A stretch of 64,000 nt of DNA, from NCBI RefSeq assembly GCF_013839525.1, contig NZ_JACDIS010000007.1, positions 186,001-250,000 on the forward strand, written 5' to 3'. Made by a program: the position numbers and the translations under genes. This DNA is from Chthonobacter rhizosphaerae (GTDB lineage: Bacteria; Pseudomonadota; Alphaproteobacteria; Rhizobiales; Pleomorphomonadaceae). The notes beneath the pieces are model-generated. The model saw only the letters and a list, made by a program, of their open reading frames with translations, was not told where the DNA came from and searched no databases. Each line of letters starts with the position of its first letter. Positions within the stretch are counted from its first letter, which is position 1. Below are positions 35,673 to 43,251 of this stretch, in pieces.

Positions 35673-36314
35673 TCATGCGCCGAGTTCGGCCAGAAGGCCG
35701 TCGGCGTCCCCGTAGAGCACGGCGGACGGGATCACCCGCCTGCCGCTCGGGGTTTCGGCGATCACGGTCGGAACCCCCTCGGCCCGCACGCGGCGCATCG
35801 CGGCCCGCGCCGCCGCCACCCGGTCCCGGTGGGCGGCCAGAAGCGCTTCGTCCGGCGCGGCAATGCGCGCCGCCACGGACGGGAGGCCCATTTCGACGAG
35901 CACCGCGGCCAGCACGGTCGGATCCGCCGTGTCGCGGCCGTCCTCATAGCGGGCGGTCTGAAAGGCCTGGAGAATCTGAAGCTCCCGATCGGGCGCCTCC
36001 AGCGAGACAGCCGTGAGCGCCAGGCTCGCCGGGCCGGAATCGAACCGGCGCGAGCGCTCGCCCAGGATTTTCTCGCGATAGGCGTCCGAGAAGCGCTGGC
36101 CGGTGATCCGGGCGATCCGCTGGTCGTTCGACCAGGCGAAGGCCGCGAAGCCCTCGTCGATCGGCCGGGCGCCGTCGCCCGAGAAAAGACCCGTCGGCGC
36201 CATCTCGACCGTGATGCCCGGCCGCCCGGACAGCGCTGAAAGGGCCGGCATGGCGCCGTAGCACCAGCCGCAGAAGGGATCGAAAAGATAGGTGATCGTG
36301 GTCGGTTCGCTCAT
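35673..36314 (-). CDS. DsbA-family thioredoxin-fold protein (FrnE-like)
   Basis: A 213-residue cytoplasmic thioredoxin-fold protein with the active site C-G-W-C in FDPFCGWCYGAMPAL and a helical insertion, followed by the cis-Pro region EGVPTVIAETPSGRRVIPSAV. This matches the DsbA/2-hydroxychromene isomerase-like group, where oxidoreductase or isomerase roles occur. No signal peptide. ATG at 36314 is preferred because of GAGG five bases upstream; a TTG at 36338 is possible. It is divergent from the LysR gene, which probably controls it. Confidence 0.88.
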   Translation of the reverse strand: MSEPTTITYLFDPFCGWCYGAMPALSALSGRPGITVEMAPTGLFSGDGARPIDEGFAAFAWSNDQRIARITGQRFSDAYREKILGERSRRFDSGPASLALTAVSLEAPDRELQILQAFQTARYEDGRDTADPTVLAAVLVEMGLPSVAARIAAPDEALLAAHRDRVAAARAAMRRVRAEGVPTVIAETPSGRRVIPSAVLYGDADGLLAELGA

Positions 36315-36381
36315 CTCAACCTCGTTGGTCGACAGCAAGATGGCGCTCTGCGAATGGATACAGAAGACCTACGAATTTGAC

Positions 36382-36394
36382 GGACTGTCAGTCC
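36382..36394. promoter_or_regulatory. Perfect 13-bp palindrome in LysR/DsbA divergent promoter region
   Basis: GGACTG-T-CAGTCC lies 68 bp from the DsbA-family start and 45 bp from the LysR start. A dyad in this position is a typical LysR-family binding site that would control both directions. Confidence 0.5.
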
Positions 36395-36438
36395 AAGACT
36401 AACAATCCTGATCCACCGACCGGCCGTGGAGGGCCGCC

Positions 36439-37380
36439 TTGAACCTCAATCGCCTCGCCTATTACGCCGCCGTGGTCGACACGGGTTCGTTCACCAAGGC
36501 GGCAGAGCGGCTCGGGATCACCAAGGCCGTCGTCAGCCAGCAGGTCGCGCAGCTGGAAAAGGATGTCGGGACCACGCTCCTCGTGCGCACCACCCGCCGC
36601 GTCCGCCCGACGGAAGCCGGACTTGCCTTCCACGTCCGCTGCCGACTGATCCTCAGGGAAGCGGAGGACGCCTTCTCCGAATTGGCCGAGGCGGCGGCCG
36701 AACCCACCGGAACTCTGCGGATCCTGGCGCCCAACGACTACGGCACCACGGCGGTCGTGCCTGTGGCGGCCGCTTTCGTGGCTCGCCATCCGGCTTGCCG
36801 GGTCGACCTCACGCTCGGCGACGAGCGGACCGACCTTGCGGCCGGCGACGCCGACATGGCGATCCGGCTCGGCTGGCTCACGGATTCCAGCCTGCAGGCG
36901 CGTCGGATCGGATCCTTTCAGCAGCGGATGGTGGCGGGCGCGGTCTTTGCCGACCGGCTCGCCCGAATCGTCGATCCGGAGGCGCTCTCCGATCTTCCTT
37001 TCGTCGCCAACACGGCCCTCCGCGAGCCGCTCGTCTGGGAGTTCAGTCGTGGCGATCTCGCCCGGCGCACCGTCCGCATGAAGGCGGCGATCTCGACCAA
37101 CGCCACGCCAGCCGTTCTGGCTGCGGTGAAAGCCGGGGCGGGGCTCGCGGTGCTGCCGGGCTATCAGATCGAGGACGATCTCGCCACCGGTGGCCTCGTC
37201 GAGGCGGTGCCCGAATGGCGGCTGCTCTCAGGCGGTATCCACGCCGTCTTCCCGCCCGCCCGCTTTCGGCCCGCGAAGGTCACCGCCTTCGTGACCATGC
37301 TGTCCGAGGCCGAGCGGAGCCGGGAAGCGGCAGCCTCCGGCCAACGCGTCTTGGTCCGCGACGGCGGGCCACCCGCATGA
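36439..37380 (+). CDS. LysR-family transcriptional regulator
   Basis: A 313-residue regulator. The N-terminal winged helix is LNRLAYYAAVVDTGSFTKAAERLGITKAVVSQQVAQLEKDVG, followed by the linker helix and a periplasmic-binding-like sensor domain (TLRILAPNDYGTTAVVPVAAAF, GAGLAVLPGYQIEDDLA). TTG start at 36439. It is divergent from the DsbA/MBL gene pair with a palindrome between them, so these are the likely targets. The inducer is not evident. Confidence 0.93.
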   Translation: MNLNRLAYYAAVVDTGSFTKAAERLGITKAVVSQQVAQLEKDVGTTLLVRTTRRVRPTEAGLAFHVRCRLILREAEDAFSELAEAAAEPTGTLRILAPNDYGTTAVVPVAAAFVARHPACRVDLTLGDERTDLAAGDADMAIRLGWLTDSSLQARRIGSFQQRMVAGAVFADRLARIVDPEALSDLPFVANTALREPLVWEFSRGDLARRTVRMKAAISTNATPAVLAAVKAGAGLAVLPGYQIEDDLATGGLVEAVPEWRLLSGGIHAVFPPARFRPAKVTAFVTMLSEAERSREAAASGQRVLVRDGGPPA

Positions 37381-37409
37381 CCTCAAACCAGGCTCGCAGC
37401 GCTGGCACC

Positions 37410-37497
37410 TCATGGTCCGCGAAGGGCGGACCACGTTAAACCAAGCTCGACGTTCCAACTCGTCGTGGTCCGCGAAGGCGAACCATCTACGCATTCC
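37410..37497. repeat. Two decayed REP-like repeat copies
   Basis: TCATGGTCCGCGAAGGGCGGACCACG at 37410-37435 and CGTCGTGGTCCGCGAAGGCGAACCATCTACGCATTCC at 37461-37497. Both are recognisable arms of the family with several substitutions. They lie between the convergent LysR and apt genes. Confidence 0.7.
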
Positions 37498-37538
37498 CTC
37501 CAGGACCCGCACGATCGGACCGCGCGAGTGCGCCTTCC

Positions 37539-38066
37539 TCAATGTCCCTCGAACTCGATCAGGGTGCGCACCGGCACGTCCATGGCGCGCAGCTTGTTCG
37601 CGCCGCCGAGGTCGGGCAGGTCCACGATGAAGCAGGCCGCCTCCACCACCGCGCCGAGCCCGCGGATCAGGGTGGCGGCCGCCGTGGCGGTGCCGCCGGT
37701 GGCGATCAGGTCGTCCACCAGGATCACCCGCTCGCCCGGCAGGATGGCGTCCTTGTGGACCTCCATCTCGTCCACGCCATATTCCAGGCTGTAGGCGATC
37801 GACACGGTCTCGTGCGGCAGCTTGCCCTTCTTGCGCACCGGCACGAAGCCGGCCGAAAGCTGATGCGCCACCGCGCCGCCCAGGATAAAGCCGCGGGCCT
37901 CGATGCCGGCCACCTTGTCGATCTTGCCGCCCGCCCACGGCTGCACCAGCTCGTCCACCGTGCGCCGGAAGGCGCGCGCGTCGCCGAGAAGGGTGGTGAT
38001 GTCGCGGAAGACGATGCCCGGCTTCGGGTAGTCCGGAATGGCCCGGATGGTGTCGGCGAGGTTCAT
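37539..38066 (-). CDS. apt: Adenine phosphoribosyltransferase
   Basis: Salvages adenine to AMP with PRPP. The 175-residue protein has [32 protein letters not shown] and the PRPP-binding loop [18 protein letters not shown], all typical. It is near mtnP, which releases adenine from methylthioadenosine, so Apt can recycle the product. The pair apt/mtnP next to petABC is a common alphaproteobacterial arrangement. Confidence 0.97.
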   Translation of the reverse strand: MNLADTIRAIPDYPKPGIVFRDITTLLGDARAFRRTVDELVQPWAGGKIDKVAGIEARGFILGGAVAHQLSAGFVPVRKKGKLPHETVSIAYSLEYGVDEMEVHKDAILPGERVILVDDLIATGGTATAAATLIRGLGAVVEAACFIVDLPDLGGANKLRAMDVPVRTLIEFEGH

Positions 38067-38205
38067 GGCTGGACTCGGGTGTGAGGAGCGGGAACGCTGT
38101 CGTCCTTCCTACAACGGGCCGCTCGCATCCGCGAGAGCCCGCCGACCGGAAGTGCCGATCCCGGCAGCCTCCCGACGCCCCTCGGCAGACCTCATGGAGC
38201 CCGTC

Positions 38206-38397
38206 ATGCCCGAAACGCCCACCCGCATCGTCATCACCGACGTGGACATCCCGTTCGGCCGGCTGATTCTCATCCTGCTGAAGATCGCCCTCGCGTCCAT
38301 CCCGGCCGCCATCATCCTGGCCATCCTGGTCAACGTGGTGGTCGGCCTCGTCTTCCTCCTGTTCGGAGGCATGATGTCCGGCTCCATGCACTGGTGA
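38206..38397 (+). CDS. Small hydrophobic membrane protein
   Basis: A 63-residue protein, PETPTRIVITDVDIPFGRLILILLKIALASIPAAIILAILV and on to GGMMSGSMHW, with two hydrophobic stretches that may be one hairpin. GGAG lies six bases before ATG at 38206; an upstream ATG at 38194 is also in frame. The family of short proteins beginning with ITDVDIPF is common in Rhizobiales, but its function is unknown to me. It lies between the divergently oriented apt and the mtnP 3' repeats. Confidence 0.65.
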   Translation: MPETPTRIVITDVDIPFGRLILILLKIALASIPAAIILAILVNVVVGLVFLLFGGMMSGSMHW

Positions 38398-38447
38398 CGA
38401 GCCGGCCCGATCCGGCGGCCGCAATCCCGGTCCCGGTCGGCCGCCGA

Positions 38448-38548
38448 AGCACCCGGCCGTCAGCGCCCCGGCACCCGGCCGTCAGCGCCCTGGCACCTGG
38501 CCGTCAGCACCCCGGCACCCGGCCGTCAGCGCCCCAGCACCCGCCCGG
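38448..38548. repeat. 22-bp tandem repeats at the mtnP 3' end
   Basis: Units start at 38461, 38483, 38505 and 38527, with a partial unit before. They are near-identical 22-mers (CAGCGCCCCGGCACCCGGCC plus GT). The unit at 38505/38527 encodes the last MtnP codons and stop (GRVLGR-stop), so the array looks like repeated duplication of the mtnP 3' terminus. Confidence 0.8.
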
Positions 38549-39401
38549 CCACCGCGTCCAGCTTGGCGAGAATCGCCGGATCCCGCGCGTCCGGCCGGGT
38601 GATCAGCGCGTATTCGAGCGCCGTGTCGGAGCCCACCGGGCAGGCCGGATGCTCGCGCGGGATCGTCCGGGCGAGCCGCCCCACCAGGGCCTGGGCCTTG
38701 TGGGCGTTCTGGTGCAGCACCTTCACCACCTGCGCCACGTCCACCACGTCGTGGTCCGGGTGCCAGCAGTCGAAGTCGGTCACCATGGCGACGGTCGCGT
38801 AGCAGATCTCCGCCTCCCGGGCGAGCTTGGCCTCCGGCATGTTGGTCATGCCGATCACCGAGCAGCCCCACGCCCGGTAGAGTTCGCTCTCCGCCTTGGT
38901 GGAGAACTGCGGACCCTCCATCGCCAGATAGGTCCCGCCCCGGACCGCCGGGATGCCCTCCGCCTCCGCGGCCGCCGCCACCGCGTCCACCAGCAGCGGG
39001 CTCACCGGATGGCCGAACGCCACGTGGGCGACGCAGCCGTCGCCGAAGAAGGATTTCTCCCGCGCGACGGTGCGGTCGATGAACTGGTCCACCAGCACGA
39101 AGGTGCCCGGCGCCAGATCCTCCCGCAGCGACCCGACCGCCGACACGGATACGAGGTCGGTCACCCCCAGGCGCTTCATCACGTCGATGTTGGCCCGGTA
39201 GTTGATGCCCGTCGGCGAGATCCGGTGCCCGCGCCCGTGCCGCGGCAGGAAGGCCACCGTCAGCCCGTCCACCGAGCCCACCCGCACCTGGTCCGACGGC
39301 GCGCCCCACGGGCTCTCCACCGTCACCCATTCCGCCCCTTCGAGCCCCGGCAGGTCATAGAGCCCCGACCCCCCGATCACCCCCAGCACCGTCCTAGCCA
39401 T
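38526..39401 (-). CDS. mtnP: S-methyl-5'-thioadenosine phosphorylase
   Basis: Phosphorolyses methylthioadenosine to adenine and methylthioribose-1-phosphate. The 291-residue protein has LGVIGGSGLYDLPGLEG at the N-terminus, PRHGRGHRISPTGINYRANI, and the C-terminal YRAWGCSVIGMTNMPEAKLAREAEICYATVAMVTDFDCW typical of MTAP rather than purine nucleoside phosphorylase. The start at 39401 gives the family N-terminus; the reading frame upstream runs into REP-like repeats and was excluded. The 3' end is embedded in 22-bp repeats. Confidence 0.96.
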   Translation of the reverse strand: MARTVLGVIGGSGLYDLPGLEGAEWVTVESPWGAPSDQVRVGSVDGLTVAFLPRHGRGHRISPTGINYRANIDVMKRLGVTDLVSVSAVGSLREDLAPGTFVLVDQFIDRTVAREKSFFGDGCVAHVAFGHPVSPLLVDAVAAAAEAEGIPAVRGGTYLAMEGPQFSTKAESELYRAWGCSVIGMTNMPEAKLAREAEICYATVAMVTDFDCWHPDHDVVDVAQVVKVLHQNAHKAQALVGRLARTIPREHPACPVGSDTALEYALITRPDARDPAILAKLDAVAGRVLGR

Positions 39402-39930
39402 GGTCCGTCCGCTCCCGTTTGCAGTTCGGCCAGAAGACCACGCCGCCCGTTCAGGGAAAAGAGCGCCCGCCGCCCGGCATCGTCCCTCTCCCGCCTCCCC
39501 GCCGCCCTCTCCACCGCCGTCCCCGCCACAGTCCCCTCCACCGTCATGGTCCGGTTCATCCGGACCACCCACGCATCCTTCCCCAGCCGCGCCGAATGCA
39601 TGGGTGGTCCGCCTCCGCGGACCATGACGGGTTGGACGCTCGCTAGGAGGAAACCCGAGCGACGGTCGGCGCTTTCCACCGCCGTGCTCATCACCCGCGA
39701 CCGTCATGGTCCGGTTCATCCGGACCACCCACGCATCCTTCCCCCGCCGCACCAAATGCGTGGGTGGTCCGCCTGCGCGGACCATGACGGGTGAGGGGTG
39801 ATGGCGAGGGTCACCCGTCCGCCACGTCGCCGGCGGCGACCACCGTCGGCAGCTTCCCCACCCACCTCCCACCATCCTCCACCGTCATGGTCCGCGCAGG
39901 CGGACCACCCACGCATCTCCCGCCCCAACG
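39402..39930. repeat. REP/BIME-like composite repeats between petC and mtnP
   Basis: Two 90-bp composites (39541-39630 and 39701-39790), 160 bp apart, nearly identical. Each has an arm CCGTCATGGTCCGGTTCATCC..., ending CCCACGCAT, a ~20-bp spacer, and an inverted arm ATGCGTGGGTGGTCCGC...GCGGACCATGACGG. A single arm follows at 39882-39920. Open frames across the region are by-products of the repeats. No gene is supported here. Confidence 0.85.
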
Positions 39931-39957
39931 AAAAAGGGGCCCCGTTTCCGGAGCCCC
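39931..39957 (-). terminator. Intrinsic terminator of the petABC operon
   Basis: A 9-bp stem with one G-U pair (39957-39949 and 39944-39936 on the minus strand) and a 4-nt loop is followed by TTTTT (39935-39931). It begins 24 nt after the petC stop. Confidence 0.85.
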
Positions 39958-39980
39958 CTTCGCATCGCCGTCCGTTCGGA

Positions 39981-40865
39981 TCAGTGCGCCACGTCGCGCC
40001 AGACCTTGCGCTTGGTCAGGTACAGCAGCCCCGCGAACACCGCCATGAAGATCATGGCGTGGAAGCCCAGGCGCTTGCGCGCTTCCAGGTGGGGCTCGGC
40101 GGCCCACATCAGGAAGGCGGCCACGTCCTTGGAATACTGGTCCACGGTCATCGGCGTACCGTCCGTATACTCCACCACCTCGTCGGAGAGCGGCGGGGCC
40201 ATCGCCAGCGACATGCCGGAAATGAAATACGGGTTGTAGTACTGGCCTTCCGGCACCGTCACGCCTTCCGGCGGATCCTGGTAGCCGGTCAGGAGCGCGT
40301 GGATGTAGTCCGGTCCCTGTTCCTGGTAGGGCACGAAGATGTCGAACACGAACTGCGGGAAGCCGCGCTCCACCGCCCGGGCCTTCGCGATCAGCGAGAA
40401 GTCCGGCGGCAGGGCGCCGCCGTTCGACGCGCGGGCCGCGTTGTCGTTCGGGAACGGCGACGGGAACGGGTCCTTCAGCTCGCGCGGGCGCTCCAGCGGC
40501 TCGCCGGAGTCGTCGACGCCGTCGACGATCGTGTACTCGGCCGCCAGCACCTTCGCCTGCTCCTCGGTGAAGCCCGGCCCGCCCTCTTCGGCGAGGTTGC
40601 GGAACTTCACGAGGCTCATGGAGTGGCAGCTGGCGCAGACCTCCTTGTAGACCTTGTAGCCGCGCTGCAGCTGGCCCTTGTCGAAGGTCCCGAACGGGCC
40701 GGCGAAGCTCCAGTCCACGTACTCGGGCTTGTAGATCGGGAAGTGGGTGGGCGCGTGGGCCTCCTCGGCCCCGTGCTCCTCCTGGGCGACGGCGGCGAAG
40801 CCGCCGAAGCCGAGGCCGACGCCGAGAACGGCGGCGGCGGCCCAACGGATCATGGTCTTGGTCAT
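39981..40865 (-). CDS. petC: Cytochrome c1 of the bc1 complex
   Basis: Haem subunit that passes electrons from the Rieske protein to cytochrome c. The 294-residue protein has a signal peptide (to about residue 28), the haem site in YKEVCASCHSMSLVKFRNL, the distal Met region SGMSLAMAPPLSD and a C-terminal membrane anchor (about 264-285, HAMIFMAVFAGLLYLTKRKVW). Last gene of petABC, 28 bp after petB. Confidence 0.96.
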   Translation of the reverse strand: MTKTMIRWAAAAVLGVGLGFGGFAAVAQEEHGAEEAHAPTHFPIYKPEYVDWSFAGPFGTFDKGQLQRGYKVYKEVCASCHSMSLVKFRNLAEEGGPGFTEEQAKVLAAEYTIVDGVDDSGEPLERPRELKDPFPSPFPNDNAARASNGGALPPDFSLIAKARAVERGFPQFVFDIFVPYQEQGPDYIHALLTGYQDPPEGVTVPEGQYYNPYFISGMSLAMAPPLSDEVVEYTDGTPMTVDQYSKDVAAFLMWAAEPHLEARKRLGFHAMIFMAVFAGLLYLTKRKVWRDVAH

Positions 40866-40893
40866 GGTGGATCGATCCTTCCGTCGGGTCTCG

Positions 40894-42186
40894 TCAGTGC
40901 TTCTCGGGCGACGCCGCGGCGCCCACCGGATGCGCGTGGCCGCCGTTCTTGGCCAGCACCGCGTCCGTGATCGACGTCGGCAGCGGCTTCGGCGTCTCCA
41001 GGAAGCCGAGCAGCGGCAGCACGATCAGGAAGTGCGCGAAGTAGTAGGCCGTGAAGAGCTGCGCCGCCAGCACGTAGCCGCCCTCCGCCGGGCGCGAGCC
41101 CAGCCAGCCGAGCATCACGCAGGTGATCGCGAACACCCAGAAGAAGATCTTGAACAGCGGACGGAACCGGGCCGAGCGCACCTTCGAGGTGTCCAGCCAG
41201 GGCAGGAACACCAGGATGGCGATCGACCCGAACATGGCGATGACGCCGCCGAGCTTGGAGTTGATCGGCCCGATGTCGAAGGTGATGGCGCGCAGGATGG
41301 CGTAGAACGGCAGGAAGTACCATTCCGGCACGATGTGCGCGGGCGTCACCAGCGGGTTGGCCTGGATGTAGTTGTCCGGATGGCCGAGGTAGTTCGGCTG
41401 GAAGAACAGGAACCAGCCGAAGAAGAGGCAGAACACCACCAGCGCGAACACGTCCTTCAGGGTGGCGTAGGGCGTGAACGGAACCGTGTCCTTCTCGGAC
41501 TTGGTGTCGATGCCGAGCGGGTTGTTCTGGCCCGAGACGTGCAGCGCCCAGATGTGCAGGATCACCACGCCGAAGATCATGAACGGCAGGAGATAGTGCA
41601 GCGAGAAGAAGCGGTTCAGCGTCGCGTTGTCGACCGCGAAGCCGCCGATCAGCAGCGTCTGGATCGGCTCGCCGACGAGCGGGATGGCCGTGAAGAAGTT
41701 GGTGATCACGGTGGCGCCCCAGAAGCTCATCTGGCCCCACGGCAGCACGTAGCCCATGAAGGCGGTCGCCATCATGAGGAGCAGGATGATCACGCCGAGG
41801 ATCCACAGAAGCTCGCGCGGCTCCTTGTAGGAGCCGTAGTACATCGCCTTGAACATGTGGATGAACACGGCGATGAAGAACATGGACGCGCCGTTGGCGT
41901 GCATGTAGCGCAGGAGCCAGCCCCAGTTCACGTCGCGCATGATGGCTTCGACGGACTGGAAGGCCACGGCCGAGTTGGCCGCGTAGTGCATGGCCAGCAC
42001 CACGCCGGTGAGGATCTGCACCACCAGCATGAAGACCAGGATGGCGCCGAAGGTCCAGAAGTAGTTCAGGTTGCGCGGCGTCGGATAGGAGACGGCGGTG
42101 TCGTGCATCAGGCGCACGATCGGAAGGCGCCGCTCGAGCCACTTCTCCACCCCGGTGCGGGGCTCGTAGGTCGAATGACCGGACAT
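40894..42186 (-). CDS. petB: Cytochrome b of the bc1 complex
   Basis: Dihaem quinol-oxidising core subunit, 430 residues with eight transmembrane helices. Axial His residues lie in [18 protein letters not shown] and [26 protein letters not shown] and in the second pair [25 protein letters not shown]. The Qo-site PEWY is present ([18 protein letters not shown]). Length and motifs are standard for alphaproteobacteria. ATG at 42186 follows GAGGAGAATTCC. Confidence 0.97.
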   Translation of the reverse strand: MSGHSTYEPRTGVEKWLERRLPIVRLMHDTAVSYPTPRNLNYFWTFGAILVFMLVVQILTGVVLAMHYAANSAVAFQSVEAIMRDVNWGWLLRYMHANGASMFFIAVFIHMFKAMYYGSYKEPRELLWILGVIILLLMMATAFMGYVLPWGQMSFWGATVITNFFTAIPLVGEPIQTLLIGGFAVDNATLNRFFSLHYLLPFMIFGVVILHIWALHVSGQNNPLGIDTKSEKDTVPFTPYATLKDVFALVVFCLFFGWFLFFQPNYLGHPDNYIQANPLVTPAHIVPEWYFLPFYAILRAITFDIGPINSKLGGVIAMFGSIAILVFLPWLDTSKVRSARFRPLFKIFFWVFAITCVMLGWLGSRPAEGGYVLAAQLFTAYYFAHFLIVLPLLGFLETPKPLPTSITDAVLAKNGGHAHPVGAAASPEKH

Positions 42187-42212
42187 GGAATTCTCCTCGC
42201 GAAGCGCTGGGG

Positions 42213-42776
42213 TCAGCCGATGCGCAGCCGGGTGTCGTTGACGAAGGTATAGACCGGGACGTGCATGTTCTCGGGCGCCGGACCCTTCCGGATGCGTCCG
42301 GCCGTGTCGTAGTGCGAGCCGTGGCACGGGCAGAACCAGCCGCCGTACTCGCCCTGCTGGCCGAGCGGGATGCAGCCGAGGTGGGTGCACACGCCGACCA
42401 TCACGAGGATGTTCTCCATGCCGTCCGTCGCCCGGTTGGCGTCGGAGGCGTCCGCGTCCGCGGCGGCGTTGTCGTTGCGCGCCAGCGGGTCGCGCAGCTC
42501 GGCGAGCGGCACGGACTTGGCGGCCTCGATCTCCTCCGGCGTGCGGTTGCGGATGAACACCGGCTTGCCGCGCCACTGCACGGTGATCGACTGGCCGGGT
42601 TCGATCGCGCCGATGTCCACCTCGATGGAGGCGAGCGCGCGCGTGGACGCGTCCGGGTTCATCTGGTCGATGAACGGCCAGAGGGCCGCGGCGGTGCCGA
42701 CGACGCCCATGGCGCCGGTCGTCAGGTAGAGAAAGTCGCGGCGTGTCGGATCGGCGGGACTGGCGGTATTGGCCAC
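42213..42776 (-). CDS. petA: Rieske iron-sulfur subunit of the bc1 complex
   Basis: A 187-residue protein with a twin-arginine signal anchor ([11 protein letters not shown]), a flexible hinge ([15 protein letters not shown]) and the 2Fe-2S motifs C-T-H-L-G-C and C-P-C-H-G-S-H. The GTG start at 42776 is preferred: AAGGAA lies 7 nt upstream and the length fits; an ATG at 42821 would add 15 residues. First gene of petABC. Confidence 0.95.
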   Translation of the reverse strand: MANTASPADPTRRDFLYLTTGAMGVVGTAAALWPFIDQMNPDASTRALASIEVDIGAIEPGQSITVQWRGKPVFIRNRTPEEIEAAKSVPLAELRDPLARNDNAAADADASDANRATDGMENILVMVGVCTHLGCIPLGQQGEYGGWFCPCHGSHYDTAGRIRKGPAPENMHVPVYTFVNDTRLRIG

Positions 42777-42821
42777 GAATGAGTTCCTTCTCGACGAGAC
42801 CCTCGCGGCCGGTCCTTTCAC

Positions 42822-43251
42822 GCCACCGAACGGTGGGGCCGCAGGTCATGCAACCATGCCGCCCCGGCCGGGCGTCGCCGTGCGAAAGGCATGGCGCGCA
42901 AAACCGATGGCGGGCGGGATGAAAGCCGAACGGACGTGTGGGAGGGCCGTGAGTCCGCCCCCTGCCGACCGCTGGTTTCTTACCCGGATCGGCGTTCTTT
43001 TTGCACCATCCCTTGCAGAAGTCCAGTTAGGCAGAAAGGGGATGCCCGGCATCGGGTCATGACGCTTTGTCGCAACGCACCATTAGCGTGGCCGATCAGC
43101 CCATCGGCATGGTTTGTGGCGGAAAACCGCGGCTTCCGGGCCGCTCGTCTGCGCCCATCCGCCGCACCTCCGGAAAACGGCATGCATGCTTCAGGCGACG
43201 CCGCCGCTGGTCCGACAAATGCCGGTGTCCGGCCGGTCCGCGCGCGGCGGC
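42822..43251. other. Intergenic region upstream of petA, no gene seen
   Basis: About 430 bp between petA and the 3' end of an ABC-transporter gene, both on the minus strand. It must contain the petABC promoter. Short open frames here lack motifs or good ribosome sites. I see no repeat copy. Confidence 0.45.

Noticed and set aside
39377-39694. Apparent small proteins beginning MVRFIRTTHA or similar in the repeat regions
   Set aside because: They are translations of the REP-like palindromes, recur in several frames and lack independent support.
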